NCBI RefSeq assembly: GCF_014649795.1
Contig: NZ_BMTS01000023.1
Span: 1-64,000 of the forward strand
Direction of reading: 5' to 3'
DNA length: 64,000 nucleotides
DNA from: Streptomyces melanogenes
GTDB taxonomy: Bacteria; Actinomycetota; Actinomycetes; Streptomycetales; Streptomycetaceae
Position 1 is the first letter of the stretch. Every line of letters begins with the position of its first letter. This document shows positions 9,701 through 58,000 of this stretch, one piece after another. A program made the translations under genes and the position numbers. The notes beneath the pieces are model-generated. The model saw only the letters and a program-made list of their open reading frames with translations. It did no database searches and was not told the DNA's origin.

Positions 9701-12700
9701 GCCGACTCGTTCGCCTCGCTCGCCGACCGCCTGGAGCGGTACCTGTCGGCCGAGGGCGAGGTCGTGGGCCTGGTGAACGGCAGCGTGAAGGCGGGGCGCG
9801 AAGCCCTGTCGCTGATCCCGGCCGAGGAGCTCGCACGGACCACCGACCGGCTCGCCGAGCGCGGAGATCTCGCACGGCTCGCGGAACTCTGGGTACGGGG
9901 TGCTTCGTTGGACTGGCAGAAGCTGTACGTCGGCGCGGACGCGCCGCGCAGGGTGAGCGCGCCGACGTACCCGTTCGCCCGGGACCGCCACTGGGTGCCG
10001 GAGCCGGCCGCGAGCACGGCCGACGCCGGGGGCCGCGACCTGACCGCCACCCCGCGCGCCGACGTGCGCTTCCTGGCCAAGCGGTGGCTCCCGGCCCCGC
10101 TCGACGGGGTCCCCCCGCGCCGGGTGAGCGCCCTGGTCCTGCACGACGCCGCGACCGCGCCGCTCGCCTCGGCGCTGGCCGGGCTGTGCGACGAGGCGAC
10201 CCTGGTGGAGCCGGGCCCCGGCGCCGAGCAGCGGCTCGCCGGGCGGATCGAGCGCGCCAACGCCTTCGTCGATCTCACCGGCCTCACCGAGCGGGAGCCG
10301 TCCGGCGAGTGCCTGGCGCTGCTCCAGAACGTCCTCACGGCGAAGTCCTCGCGGGACATCGATCTGCTGTACGTGACCCAGGGCCTCGAATCGTTCGGGC
10401 GCACCCGGACCCGGGAGGACCTGGCGGGTGCGGCGCGGGTCGGGCTGTACCGGATGCTCCAGAGCGAATACGGCGGCCTCACCTCCCGCCACCTCGACCT
10501 CGACCCGGCGACCCGGGGAGCCGCCGAGCTCGCCGCCGTCGTCCGGCGCGAACTCGACGGACCCGGCGCCGAGTCGGAGATCTGCCACCACGACGGCGTC
10601 CGGCACGCCCCCGCCCTCGACGATCTCGCCCCGCGCGAGACCAGCGGACGGGCGGACCTCGCCGAGGACGAGGTGCTGCTGGTGACAGGCGGCACCCGGG
10701 GCCTCGGCCTGCTCTGCGCCCGCCATCTCGTGGAGCGGCGCGGAGTGCGCCGACTGGTGCTGACCGGTAAGGAGCCGCTGCCCCCGCGCCACCTGTGGAG
10801 CGACCCCGAGGCCTGCGCCCCGGCGGTCCGCGCGAAGATCCGCGCCGTGCTCGACCTGGAGGCCAGGGGCGTGGAGGTGCGCGTCCTGGCGCTGCCGCTC
10901 GACCGCGCCGACGAGGTCGCGGCCGGCATCGAGGCGATCGAGACGACGATGGGCCGGATCGCCGGTGTCATCCACGCCGCCGGTCTTGTCGACACGGAGA
11001 ACCCGGCGTTCGTGCGCAAGTCCGCCGAGGGCATCGCGCGCGTGGTCTCGCCGAAGATCGAGGGCACCCGCAACCTGCTGGCGGCACTGGACGCCACGGC
11101 GCTCCGGTTCGTGGTGCTCTTCTCCTCCGTCTCCGCCGCCGTCCCCGCGCTCGGCGCGGGCCAGAGCGACTACGCCATGGGCAACGCGTTCCTGGACTAC
11201 TTCGCCCAGGCGCACGCCCATGCCCTGCCGATCACCAGCGTCCAGTGGCCCAGTTGGCGCGAGACCGGCTTCGGCGAGGTCAAGAACCAGGCGTACACCG
11301 ACACCGGGCTGCTCAGCATCACCGACCGTCAGGGGCTGGACCTCCTCGACCAGGTCGTCACCTCGCGCTACGCACCGGTGGTCATGCCGGTGCACGTGGA
11401 GCCCGCAGGCTTCGACGTGGCGGCGCTGCCGCGGCCGAAGCGGCGCACGGCGGCGCGGACGGCCCCGGCGGCCGACGCCGTGGCGCCCGCCGCGCCTGTG
11501 TCCGTACCCGTGTCCGCCGACGGTGGCGACGCCGGTCCGCGTCTGATGGCGTTCCTGAGCGAGACCTTCGAGGCCGAGCTCAAGCTGAAGCCCGGTGTGC
11601 TGGACGAGCGCACCTCGTACGCGGACTATGGCGCGGACTCCATCCTGCTCGCCCAGATCCTCCAGCGGATCAAGCAGCGCCTCGGCGTGCCGCTCGAACC
11701 GTCCGTGCTCCTGGAGCACCCCACCCTTCACGAGCTGACGGGGTGGCTGCTCGGCGCGCACGGAGCCGAGGTCGCGGCCGAGTTCGCCCCCGCGCCCGCG
11801 CCGCTCCCGCAGGAGCCGCCCGCGCCGCTCCCGGCGGCCCCCGCCCCCGCAGTGGCCGAGGCCGTGGTCACGGCACCGGCCGTGCCCGCCGCTCCCACCG
11901 CCGGCCCGGTCGCCGTCATCGGCATGGCCTGCCGACTGCCCGGCGCGCCCGACCTCGACGCGTACTGGGACCTGCTCTCGCAGGGCCGCTCCGCCATCCG
12001 TACGGTCCCCGAGGACCGCTGGGGACGGGCGACCGACTTCACCGCCGGACTCGTCGACGACATCCACGGCTTCGACGCCGGGTACTTCATGCTCCACGCC
12101 GAAGACGTCCGGGCGATGGACCCGCAGGCGCTGGTGCTCCTGGAGGAGAGCCTCAAGGCGGTCCACCACGCGGGCTACCGCTTCGGCGAGCTCGACGGCA
12201 GCAACACCGGCGTGTACGTCGGCGCACGTGGCCGGGGCCGGGCCGACAACGGCCTGGTGGCCGGGGCGCGCAACCCGATCATGACGGTCGGGCAGAACTA
12301 CCTGGCCGCGAACATCTCCCAGTTCTTCAACTGGCGCGGCCCGGCCATGGTCCTGGACACGGCCTGCTCCTCCTCGCTGGTGGCGATGAAGCTCGCCACC
12401 GACGCGCTGGCGGCCGGGTCGGTGGACCTCGCGGTGGTGGCGGGCGTCAGCCTGCTCACGGACCCCGAGGACCACGAACTCTTCCGCCGACGGGGCCTGT
12501 TGCAGGAGCGGGGCGAGTTCCACGTCTTCGACCGCCGCGCCGCCGGAGTGGTCCTCGGCGAGGGCTGCGGTGTCGTCGTACTGAAGCCGCTGGAGCAGGC
12601 GGAGCGGGACGGCGACACGGTGTACGCCGTGGTCGACGGCATCGCCATCAACAACGACGGCCGTACGGCCGGGCCCGCCACCCCCAACCTCCAGGCCCAG

Positions 12701-15700
12701 AAGCAGGTCATGCGCGACGCGCTGCGCCAGGCGGGCCGCGCGCCGCTGGACGTGCGCTACCTGGAGGTCAACGGCTCGGGCTCGCAGCTGACCGACCTCC
12801 TCGAACTGAAGGCCGTCCAGGCGGTCTACCGCGACGGCGAGCCGACCGCCGCGCCGCTGCACCTGGGCTCCATGAAGCCCAACATCGGGCATCCGCTGTG
12901 CGCGGAGGGCATCGCCGCCTTCATCAAGGTCGCGCTGATGGTCCACCACCAACGGATGGTGCCGTTCCGCTCGGGCCAGGAGCCCATGGAGCACTTCTCC
13001 CTCGACGCGGCCGGCCTCGCCTTCCCCCGGCAGGCGGCGGAGGCGGCCCTGCCGTACGCGGCGCTGAGCAGCTTCGCCGACGGCGGCACCAACGGACACG
13101 TGATCCTCAAACACCGCCCCGCGCCCGCGGGTCCGGCCACCCGCGGTCCGGTCGCGCTGCCGGAGCTGACCCGGACCGATGTGCGCACGGGCACGCGGGT
13201 CACGCGGGCCGGATCCGCCGGGACGCAGGTGTGGACCCGGCGCGTGACGGCCGGGGACCCGGTCATGGACCACCACCGCGTCTACGGCCGCCGACTGCTG
13301 CCCGGCCTGGCCTGGATCGACCTGCTGTACCGGTGCTTCGCCGAGTCGGGCTTCGCCCACGACACGCTGGAGCTGCGCGACCTGTCGATCCACCGCCCGC
13401 TGGGCGTGGACGCCGACAGCTCCCTCGACCTCCGTGTCGAGGCCGTCGAGCACGCCCCGGACGGCTGGCGCATCGAGGTCACCGGAGCCGACGCGGAGCG
13501 GTACGTCACCGCCGAGATGCACCGCCTCACCAGCCCGGTCTCCTTCAGCGAGCACCTTTCCGCCGACGCCGAGCCCGGGGCGCGAGTGACCGGCCTCGAC
13601 GAGGTGTACGGCGCCTACCGGGCCCGGGAAGTGGCCCACTCCGGGCCCATGAAGGCCGACGGCACGGTGTCCGTCGGCGCCGAGGACATCTGGGTGCGGC
13701 TCGGCGTGGCCGGGGGTGCGGGCGGGGAGCTCTTCCACCCCACCCTCATCGACGGCAGCGCCGTCGGCGCGAGCGGCGCCCTGGCGTACGCGGAGAGCGG
13801 CGATGCCAAGCTGTTCCTGCCGCTGCACTACGGCTCGTTCCGCGCGTCCGCCGCCTTCGGCGACGCCTGCCGCACCCGCGTGCGGCGGTCCTCGGTCCGC
13901 CGGAGCGAGGAACTGCTCGGTTTCACCATGGAGTTCTTCGACGCGGAGGGCCGCAAGACCGGCGAACTGACGGACTTCAGCAGCAAGCTGGTGCGGCACG
14001 CGGGCCTGATCGACCCGGCCCGCCGCACGCAGGCGTCGGTCGCGCCCGTGGCACCGCTCGCGGCTGCCGTGACGCCGTCGGCCTCCGCCGACGCCGTCGG
14101 CTCGGTGGTCGCGTCCGTCATCGCCGAGCAGCTGGGCGTACCCGCCGGTGAGGTCTCCAGGACCCTCAGCTACTACGAGATGGGCCTGGACTCGGCCAAG
14201 CTGCTCCAGGTCGCCGGCCGCCTGGAGCAGGCGCTGGACACGCGCTTGTCGCCGACGCTGCTCTTCGAGCACGCGACGGTCGGGGCGCTGGCGGACCACC
14301 TGAGCGCGTCCGGAACGGCCGTCGCCGAGCGACCCGTACAGGTTCCGGTTCCGCGCGAGCGCCGGAGCACCCGGCAGCCGCAGGCTGGACGGTCCCAGCT
14401 GCTCGACAGCCAGGACATCGCGGTCGTCGGCATCGCCGGGCGCTACCCGAAGGCCGCCGACGTCGCCGAGTTCTGGGAGAACCTGAAGGCGGGCCGGGAC
14501 TGCGTCGGCGAGGTGCCCGCCGGCCGGTGGGCGCGGGACGCCCATCCGGGCCTGTCCCGCTGGGGCGGGTTCGTCGACGACGTCGACTCCTTCGACGCGG
14601 CCTTCTTCGGCATCCCGGCGGACGAGGCCGCCCAACTCGACCCGCAGGAACGGCTGTTCCTCGAAGTGTGCTGGGAGACCGTGGAGGACGCCGGGTACAC
14701 CCCGGACGCCCTGACCGCCGCCGGGGACGGGGAGCGGCGGCGTGCGGTGGGCGTGTACGTCGGTGTCATGCACCGGGACTACGCCCTGCTCCAGGAGGAG
14801 GCCGTACGGCAGGGGCAGCGCGTCGCGCAGGCCCTGAACGCGGCCACCATCGCCCACCGCGTCTCGCACTTCTGCGACTTCCAGGGCCCGTCCCTGGCCG
14901 TCGACACGGTCTGCGCGTCCTCGCTCAGCGCCGTGCACCTGGCGGTGGAGGCGCTGCGCCGGGGCGAGTGCGACGCCGCGCTCGCAGGCGGGGTCAACCT
15001 CTCCCTGCATCCCGGCAAGTACCGCACGTACGGCCTGCTCGGTCTGCTCGCCCAGGAGGCGCCCGCGCGGTCGTTCGGGGCCGGGGCAGACGGCTATGTG
15101 TCGGCCGAGGGCGTGGGCGCGGTGCTGCTCAAGCCGCTGAGCCGGGCCGTCGAGGACAGCGACGCGGTGTACGCGGTCATCAAGGGCAGCGCGGTCAACC
15201 ACTCCGGCCGCACCCCCGGCTTCCGGGTGCCGTCGGCCGCCGCGCAGCAGGCCGTCGTCGCCGACTGCCTGGACCGGGCCGGGGTCGACCCCGCCTCGCT
15301 CGGATACGTGGAGGCGCACGGCACCGGCACCGAGATCGGTGACCTGATGGAGGTGGAGGCCCTGGAGCGGGCCTTCCGGGCGCACACCGACCGTACGGGC
15401 TTCTGTGCGCTCGGCTCGGTCAAGTCGGCGATCGGGCACGCCGAGTCGGCGGCCGGGATCAGCGCGCTGACGAAGGCCGTGCTCCAGCTCCACCACCGCA
15501 CACTCACCCCGCTGGTACCGGCGGAGCGCGCCAACCCGTACCTGGACCTGGCCGACTCGCCGTTCCGGCTCCAGACGGAGCTGGCGGCGTGGGAGAGCGA
15601 GGACGGCGCGCCGCGCCGGGCCGGGGTCAGCGCGTTCGGCGCGACCGGTGCCAACGCGCACGTCGTCCTGGAGGAGGCGCCCGCGCCACAGGCGGCGCGG

Positions 15701-16719
15701 CCGTCGGACGTCCCCGGCGGGGTGCTGGTCCCGCTGTCCGCGAAGGACGAGGACCGGCTGCGCGCGTACGCGCACAAGCTGCTGCGCTTCCTGGACGCGC
15801 ACGACGACCTCGACCTGTCCGCCCTCGCCCACACCCTCCAGACCGGCCGGGTCGCCCTGGAGGAGCGGCTGGTGCTGCGCGCCCACAGCCTCGACGAGGT
15901 CAAGGACGGCCTCGGCCGCTTCCTCACCGGTGACGGCGCCGCCGCCACGGACCTCTGGCGGGGCCGCGTCGAGGCACGCCCGTCCGGCGCACGGCTGCTG
16001 GACGAGGACGAGGTGCGCGAGCAACTGGTCGGCCGATGGGCCGCGCAGGGCAACTGGCGCAAGATCGCCGAGCTGTGGCTGGAGGGGTACGCGGTCGACT
16101 GGAGCGCGCTGCACGAGGTCCCGCCGCGCCGCCTCCACCTGCCCACGTACCCGTTCGCCAAGGACCGGCACTGGGTGTCGGCGGCAGCGGACGCCCGGCC
16201 CGCGCCGGCACCGGAGCCCGCGGCCCCGGTACGGCCGACGCCGATGGCGCGGCTTCGGCCCGCCGCCGCGCACTGGCGCTTCCTCGCCGACGGCGAGCCC
16301 GTGCCGCACCGCGCCGTGACCACCGAGGTCGCCGAAGAGCGGGCGCTCGGGTTCCTGTGCGGGCTGCTCGCCGACCAGTTGGGCCACGACGCCCGGCAGG
16401 TCGCACCGCACGCCGGGTTCCTGGAGCTGGGCCTGAGCTCGCTGGGAATCGTCCGGCTGACCCGCGAGCTGGCCGCGACCGTCGCGCCGGGCTTCGTGCC
16501 CAGCGCGCTGTTCGAGTACGCCACGGTCGGCGAGCTGGCCGCGCACCTGGCGGCCTCCCACCCCGAAGGGGTCGCCCGGCTGGTTCCCGTGGGGCGTACG
16601 CGCCCCGCCCCCGAAACCGCCCCGCAGTCCGAGGTCCTGGAGGTGCTGGAGCGCCTGGGTGACGGCGACCTGGACCTCGACGACGCCATCGCGCTCCTCG
16701 ACGGAGAGAGAACTCAGAA

Positions 16720-16723
<4 letters not shown>
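2825..16723 (+). CDS. Gene A: trans-AT PKS with GNAT loading module and four KS modules (4632 aa)
   Basis: First protein of the assembly line. Domain order with key residues: GNAT (about 5-210); ACP (Ser271); KS1 (Cys503), DH (His954, Asp1121), KR (Tyr1539), ACP (Ser1697); KS2 (Cys1961), KR (Tyr2783), ACP (Ser2939); KS3 (Cys3181 but Asn3316 in place of the first His), DH (His3484, Asp3643), ACP (Ser3790); KS4 (Cys4030), ACP (Ser4539); and a helical C-terminal tail from about 4600. No AT follows any KS; each KS is followed only by a linker ending in a YPF-like motif, so malonyl units must be loaded by a trans-acting AT. The ATG at 2825 is chosen because the frame upstream of it loses coding bias. 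The stop overlaps the next start by 4 nt (GTGA). The likely product of this protein is a short, mostly unsaturated acyl chain on the last ACP, handed to the C domain of gene B. Confidence 0.93.
3815..8060 (+). other. Module 1: KS1-DH-KR-ACP
   Basis: KS1 has an intact Cys-His-His set (DTACSSSL with Cys503, EAHGTGT, KTNLGH). DH shows HRVRGEKVLP (His954) and HPSILDGALQ (Asp1121, Gln1125). KR shows TGGAGGLG from about 1396 and the Ser/Tyr/Asn set ending in DYAVAN (Tyr1539), with VLHD upstream suggesting a B-type ketoreductase. The ACP has GMDSILA (Ser1697). Expected output is an alpha,beta-unsaturated thioester. No AT is present. Confidence 0.88.
8185..11750 (+). other. Module 2: KS2-KR-ACP (first half of a dehydrating bimodule)
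   Basis: KS2 is intact (DTMCSSSL with Cys1961, EAHGTGT, KSNIGH). The KR has VTGGTRGLG from about 2620 and DYAMGN (Tyr2783). The ACP has GADSILL (Ser2939). There is no DH in this module, but one occurs in the next, non-elongating module. The pair therefore matches the KS-KR-ACP / KS0-DH-ACP bimodule known from many trans-AT systems, in which the alcohol made here is dehydrated after transfer. Confidence 0.85.
11900..14320 (+). other. Module 3: non-elongating KS3 (KS0)-DH-ACP
   Basis: KS3 keeps the acylation Cys3181 (DTACSSSL) and the second His (KPNIGH), but the HGTGT motif reads NGSGS, so the first catalytic His is Asn3316. Such KS0 domains transfer the chain without adding carbons. The DH has HRVYGRRLLP (His3484) and HPTLIDG (Asp3643), but the usual Gln/His four residues on is Val3647. 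The ACP has GLDSAKL (Ser3790). The module most likely dehydrates the hydroxyl set by module 2. Confidence 0.85.
14410..16600 (+). other. Module 4: KS4-ACP at the first PKS-to-NRPS junction
   Basis: This is a minimal KS-ACP unit without reducing domains. KS4 has Cys4030 in DTVCASSL and an intact EAHGTGT, but the last motif is KSAIGH rather than KSNIGH. The ACP has GLSSLGI, with Ser in place of the usual Asp before the phosphopantetheine Ser4539. The same ACP style (GLTSMGL) occurs after KS6 at the next NRPS junction. It either adds a beta-keto unit or only relays the chain to the C domain of gene B; the motifs do not decide this. Confidence 0.78.
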
Positions 16724-52012
<35,289 letters not shown>

Positions 52013-52016
<4 letters not shown>

Positions 52017-55000
52017 ACGAGGATCAGATACTGGCGGGCTTCAAGGCGGGCACCCTCTCCGCCGACGACGTTCTCGCCTTCTACGAAGAGCTCCAGCGGC
52101 ACCCGGTCGAGCGCCCCCTCTCCGAGGGCCAGAAGGGCCTGTGGCTGCTGCACCGGCTGCGGCCCGACGCGGACGTCTACAACGTCCCGGTCTGCTTCCG
52201 CACCGACGCGCCCCTCGACGTCGACCGGCTGCGCCGGGCCTTCGCCCTGGTGGTGGCGGCCCACGGCCAGCTGTCGAGCGCGGTGACGGAGCGGGACGGC
52301 GTGCCGTACCTCGTCGCCCGCCCCGACCGGCCGGTCCACTTCCGCCACGAGCGGGTGGCGGGCCTGTCCGAGGACGCGCTGCTCGCCGAGGTGCGCCGGG
52401 CGGCGAAGACCCCGTTCGACCTCGCGGCGGACCCGCTGGCGCGGGCGTACGTCTACGAGACGGACACCCCCGGGACGGTCGTCCTGCTGGTCTTCCACCA
52501 CCTCGTCTTCGACGGCGCCTCCACCCCGCTGTTCCTGCGGGACCTGGCGTCGGCGTACGAGGCTCTGGGGAGCGGCGCCGACTGGAGCCCGCCCGCGCCG
52601 GACGCGTACGACGAGTTCGTCCGACGGGAGCAGGCCTTCGTCGACGGGCCCGAGGGCGCGCGCCACCGCGCGTTCTGGCAGCGGACGCTCGCGGGCGACC
52701 TGCCCGTGCTCCGCCTCGGCGTCGAGCACGCCCCGGCCCCCGGCGCGCCGGTGCTGGGCCGGACCGCCTCGCTCGCGCTCTCCGGCGCGGCCGGCGAGCG
52801 GGTGCGCACCTGGTGCGCGGCGAGCGGAGTGCGGCCCGCCGTGCTCTTCCTCGCGGTGTACGAACTGCTGCTGCACCGCTACAGCGGCGAGCGGGACCTG
52901 ATCGTCGGCGTGCCCTCGATGGGCCGCCCGGACCTCGCGTACGCCGACTCCGTGGGCTACTTCGTCAACATGGTGCCGGTGCGGTTCGGGCCGAGCGAGG
53001 ACGTGCCGTTCCGCGACTACGTGCGCGAGCTCTCGTTGGTCCTTGCCGATGGACTCGATCACGCCGGATACCCGTTCCCGCGCATGGTGCGGGACCTGAA
53101 CCTCCAGTCCGACCCGGAATCCTCCCCGGTCTTCCAGGTCTCCTACGTCTTCCAGAACCAGCGCATGATGCACGTCACCGACGAGGTGCTCGGCCTGGAG
53201 CTCGCGCGGTCGATGCGGTTCGTCGAAGGGATCTCGCAGGAGGGGGAGTTCAAGCTCCACCTGGAGGTCTTCGAGAACGCCGACGACTACGCGCTGCACC
53301 TGAAGTACGACGCCCAGCGCTTCGAGAACGCCGACGTCGAGCGGTTCCTCGGCCACTACCAGCGGCTCCTGGACTCGCTGCTCGACAGCCCCGAGCGGCC
53401 GCTGTCGGCCGCCTCGCACCTGTCGGACGAGGAGCGGCACCGGCTCCTTGTGGAGTGGAACGACACCCGGCGCCCCTACTCCGACGACAGCTCGCTGCCC
53501 GACCTGCTCGACGCCGCCGTGGCGCGCCACGGCGACCGCACCGCCGTGGTGTTCGGCGAGCGCTCCCTGACGTATGCCGAGCTCGCCGCGCGGATCGACG
53601 AGGTCGCCGCCGAGCTGCGCGGGCGCGGCGTCACCGCGGACACCGTGGTCGGCGTCTGCATGGAGCGGTCCGTGGAGATGGTGGTCGCCCTGTGGGCGGT
53701 CATGAAGGCGGGCGGCGCCTATCTGCCACTGGAGCCCGGCTACCCGGCCGACCGTCTCGCGTACATGATCGAGGACTCGGGCGCCCAACTGGTGCTCGGG
53801 CAGCGGCACATGAGGGGCGACGGCCTGTCCGCCGCCCGCGAGGTGCTGTACCTGGACCGAGAGGGCCGCGTCGAGGGCGGCGGGTCCGGGCGGGCCGTCG
53901 CGCCAGGCCGCGCCGCCACCGCGCGCAGCCTGGCGTACGTCATCTACACCTCCGGCTCCACCGGCCGCCCCAAGGGCGTCATGGTCGAGCACCGGGCGGC
54001 CGTGAACCGCATCGAGTGGATGCAGAACGCGTACCGCCTCGACGTGGACGACGTCGTGCTGCAGAAGACGCCGTTCAGCTTCGACGTGTCGGTGTGGGAG
54101 TTCGTCTGGCCGCTCCTCAACGGCGCCCGTCTGGTAGTCGCCGAGCCCGAGGGCCACAAGGACCCCGACTACCTGGTCTCGCTGATCCGCCGCACCGGTG
54201 TGACGACCCTGCACTTCGTGCCGTCCATGCTGCGCCTGATGGTGGAGAACGACGGCTGGGCGCGGTGCACCTCGGTGCGCCGGGTCTTCTGCAGCGGCGA
54301 GGCCCTGCCGCCCGAGCTGCCGCCGCGCCACTACGCGGTGCACCGCGCGCCGCTGCACAACCTGTACGGCCCGACCGAGGCGGCCATCGACGTCAGCCAC
54401 TGGACGTGCCCGCCCGGCGAGGGGGCCCGCCCGGTCCCGATCGGCCGCCCCATCCAGAACATCCAGCTCCATGTGCTCGACGACTTCGGCCGCCTGGCGG
54501 CGGTCGGCTGCGCCGGAGAGCTGCACATCGCCGGGGACGGCCTGGCCCGGGGCTACCTCAACAACCCGGACCTGACCCGCGACCGGTTCGTGCCGAACCC
54601 GTTCGCCACGGTGCCCGGCGCCCGGATGTACCGCACCGGCGACCTCGTACGGCGCCTCGCGGACGGCACCCTGGAGTTCCTCGGCCGCATCGACAACCAG
54701 GTCAAGGTGCGCGGCTTCCGCATCGAGCTCGACGAGATCGAGTCCCGGCTCGGCGCCCACCCCGAGGTGCGCGCCTGCGCGGTGCTGGCCCGCGAGGACG
54801 ATCCCGGCGATACCCGCCTGGTCGGCTATGTGGTGCTCGACCCGGGCTTCGACGAGACGCCCGGCCGCGACCACCACGCCGAGCTGCTCGCCCACCTCAA
54901 GGACGCGCTGCCCGACTACATGGTCCCCGGCGCCCTGGTCCGCCTCGACGCGCTGCCCGTCACCGCCAACGGCAAGCTCGACCGCAAGGCGCTGCCCGCC

Positions 55001-58000
55001 CCCGACGCCGGTGCGTACGCGGTGCGCGCCTACGTCGCCCCCCGCACCCCGGCCGAACATGCCCTGGTCGGGATCTGCGCCGAACTGCTCGGATTCGCGA
55101 CGGACCGGATCAGCGTCGAGGACAACTTCTTCGCGCTGGGCGGGCATTCGCTGCTCATCCCCAAGCTCACCGCGCGGCTGACGGCCGCCGGGCTCCACTG
55201 CGACCTGCCCGCGGTCTTCGCGGCGGCCACGCTGGCGGAGCTCGCCGCGTCCGCGGACGGCGGCGGCGCGGCGGACACCTTCGTCGTCCCGGCCGCGCGC
55301 GTCCCCGAGGGCAGCACCGAGATCACGCCCGACATGCTGCCGCTGGTGGAGCTGACCGAGGACGAGCTGGCGGCGGTCGTCGCGGCCGTACCCGGCGGCG
55401 CCGCCAACCTCCAGGACGTCTACCCGCTGGCAGCCCTCCAGGAGGGCATGCTCTTCCACCACCTCAAGGAGAGCGGCCGCGACCCGTATGTGCTGTCCGG
55501 GGTGTTCTCCTTCGACAGCCGCGACCACCTGGACCGCTTCACCGATGCCCTGCGCGCGGTGATCGCCCGCCACGACGCGCTGCGCACCGCGATCCTCACC
55601 GACGGACTCCCGCAGCCCGTACAGGTCGTCGTCCGGCACGCCGAGCTCACGGTGGACGAGTTCACGGTCGCCCCCGGCAGCTCCGCGGCGGACGAGATCC
55701 AGCGGCTGCTGGCCGGTTCGCAGGCGATGCGCCTGGACCGGGCGCCGCTGATCCGGCTGCGCGCGGCCCGCGACCCGCACAGCGGGCAGTGGTACGCCCT
55801 GCTCAACCTGCACCACGTCATCGACGACGCCACCTCGCTCGGCTTCCTGTTCAAGGAGCTCGTGGCGCACATGACGGGCCGCGCCGCCGAGCTGGCCGCC
55901 CCCGAGCCGTACCGCAATTTCATCGCGCACGCCGCCCACCGGGCCAAGGCCCTGGACCCGGCGGCGTACTTCGGCGAGCGGCTCGGCGACGTCACCGAGC
56001 CGACCGTGCTCTTCGGCATGCACGACGTGCACGGCGACGGGCGCCGGGTCGCCGATCTGCGCAAGCCGCTCGACCCGGAGCTCGGCGAGCGGGTCCGCAC
56101 CCGGGCCAAGGAGCTGCGGGTCAGCCCGGCGACGCTCTTCCACGCGGGCTGGGCGCTGGTCGTCGCGGCCTGCGCCGGGCGCGACGACGTGGTGTTCGGC
56201 ACCGTGATGTCCGGGCGCCTCCAGGGCCCCCGGGGCATCGAGCGGATGCTCGGCAACTTCATCAACACCCTGCCGGTCCGGCTCGACCTCACCGGGCGCG
56301 ACGTGCGCGAGCTGGTGGCCGAGACCGACCGCGCGCTGCGCGAGCTGGTGCGCCACGAGCAGACCCCGCTCGCCGTCGCCCACCGGCACAGCGACGTGCC
56401 CCGCGACACCCCGCTCTTCAACGCGATCTTCAACTTCCGTCATCTGGAGTCCGACGACCGCATCGACGAGGACGAGCTGGAGCGCGCCGGCGTCAAGTCG
56501 CTGGCCGGGGTGATCGAGCGCAGCAACTACCCGGTCGCGCTCTCGGTCGACGACCTGGGGCACTCGTTCTCCGTGGACGCGCAGATCGACCAGGCGCAGG
56601 ACGCCGCCCTGGTCATCGCGTACCTGGAGGCCGCCATGACCGGGCTGCTCGGCGCGCTCGACGCCGAGGAGCCGGTGGCCGCCCTGGACATCTCCGTGCT
56701 GCCCGAGGCGATGCGCCGACGGCTGCTCGTCGACGACAACCGGCGCCCGCGCTCGTACGCGGACGACCGCGCTCTGCACGAGCGGTTCGAGGCGGCCGCC
56801 GCCGCGACGCCCGACGCCGTCGCGCTCTCCCACGGCGCCCAGAGCCTGACCTACCGCGAGCTGAACGCCCGCGCCAACCGGCTCGCCCGCCATCTGCGCG
56901 AGCTCGGCGTCGGCCCGGACGTCCTGGTCGCGCTCTGCCTGCCGCGCAGCGAGCACATCGTGATCGGCCTGCTCGCGGTCCTCAAGGCGGGCGGCGCCTA
57001 TGTGCCGCTCGACCCGGCATCGCCGGTGGACCGGCTCGGCCATCTGCTCACCGACAGCGCGCCGCGCGCCCTGCTGGTCGACGGCCCGCTGCCAAAGGGC
57101 CTGCGCGCCCCCGAGGTGCCGGTGGTGGACGTACGGGCCGACGCGGCGCTCTGGGCCGACCGCCCGGACACCGATCTGCCCGCCGCCACCACGGGTGTGA
57201 CGCCCTCGCACCTGGCGTACGTGATCTACACCTCGGGATCGACCGGTACGCCCAAGGGCGTGATGGTCGAACACCGCAACGCCACCCGGCTGTTCACGGC
57301 CACCGAGCCGTGGTTCGGCTTCGGCCGTGACGACGTGTGGACGCTGTTCCACTCGTTCGCCTTCGACTTCTCCGTGTGGGAGATCTGGGGCGCGTTGCTG
57401 CACGGTGGCCGACTGGTGATCGTGCCGCAGGCCACCACCCGCAGTCCGAAGGACTTCTACGCCCTGCTGTGCGCCGAGGGGGTGACCGTCCTCAACCAGA
57501 CGCCCAGCGCCTTCCGGCAGCTGATCGCGGCGCAGGGCGACAGCCCGGCCGCGCACCGGCTGCGCACGGTCGTCTTCGGCGGCGAGGCGCTGGACGTGGC
57601 CGCCCTCAAGCCGTGGCTGCGCCGCGAGGCGAACCGGGGCACCCGGCTGGTCAACATGTACGGGATCACCGAGACCACCGTGCACGTCACCTACCGGCCG
57701 CTCACCGAGGCCGACGCGGACCTCGCGGTGAGCCCGATCGGCGAGCGGATCCCCGACCTGCGCACCTACGTCCTGGACCGGCACGGACGGCCCGCCCCCG
57801 TCGGCGCGGTCGGCGAGCTGTACGTCGGCGGCGACGGGGTGGCCCGCGGCTACCTCAACCGCCCCGAGCTGACCGCCGAGCGCTTCCTCGACGACCCGTT
57901 CTGCCCCGAGCCGGGCGCCAGGATGTACCGCACCGGCGACCTGGCCCGGGCGCTGCCCGACGGCACCCTGGAGTACCTGGGCCGCAACGACGACCAGGTC

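Noticed and set aside
55405..56700. The C domains of modules 16 and 18 as heterocyclization domains making oxazolines from Ser or Thr
   Set aside because: They keep HHVIDD and HHLIED rather than the DxxxxDxxS motif of Cy domains, so ring formation is not supported.
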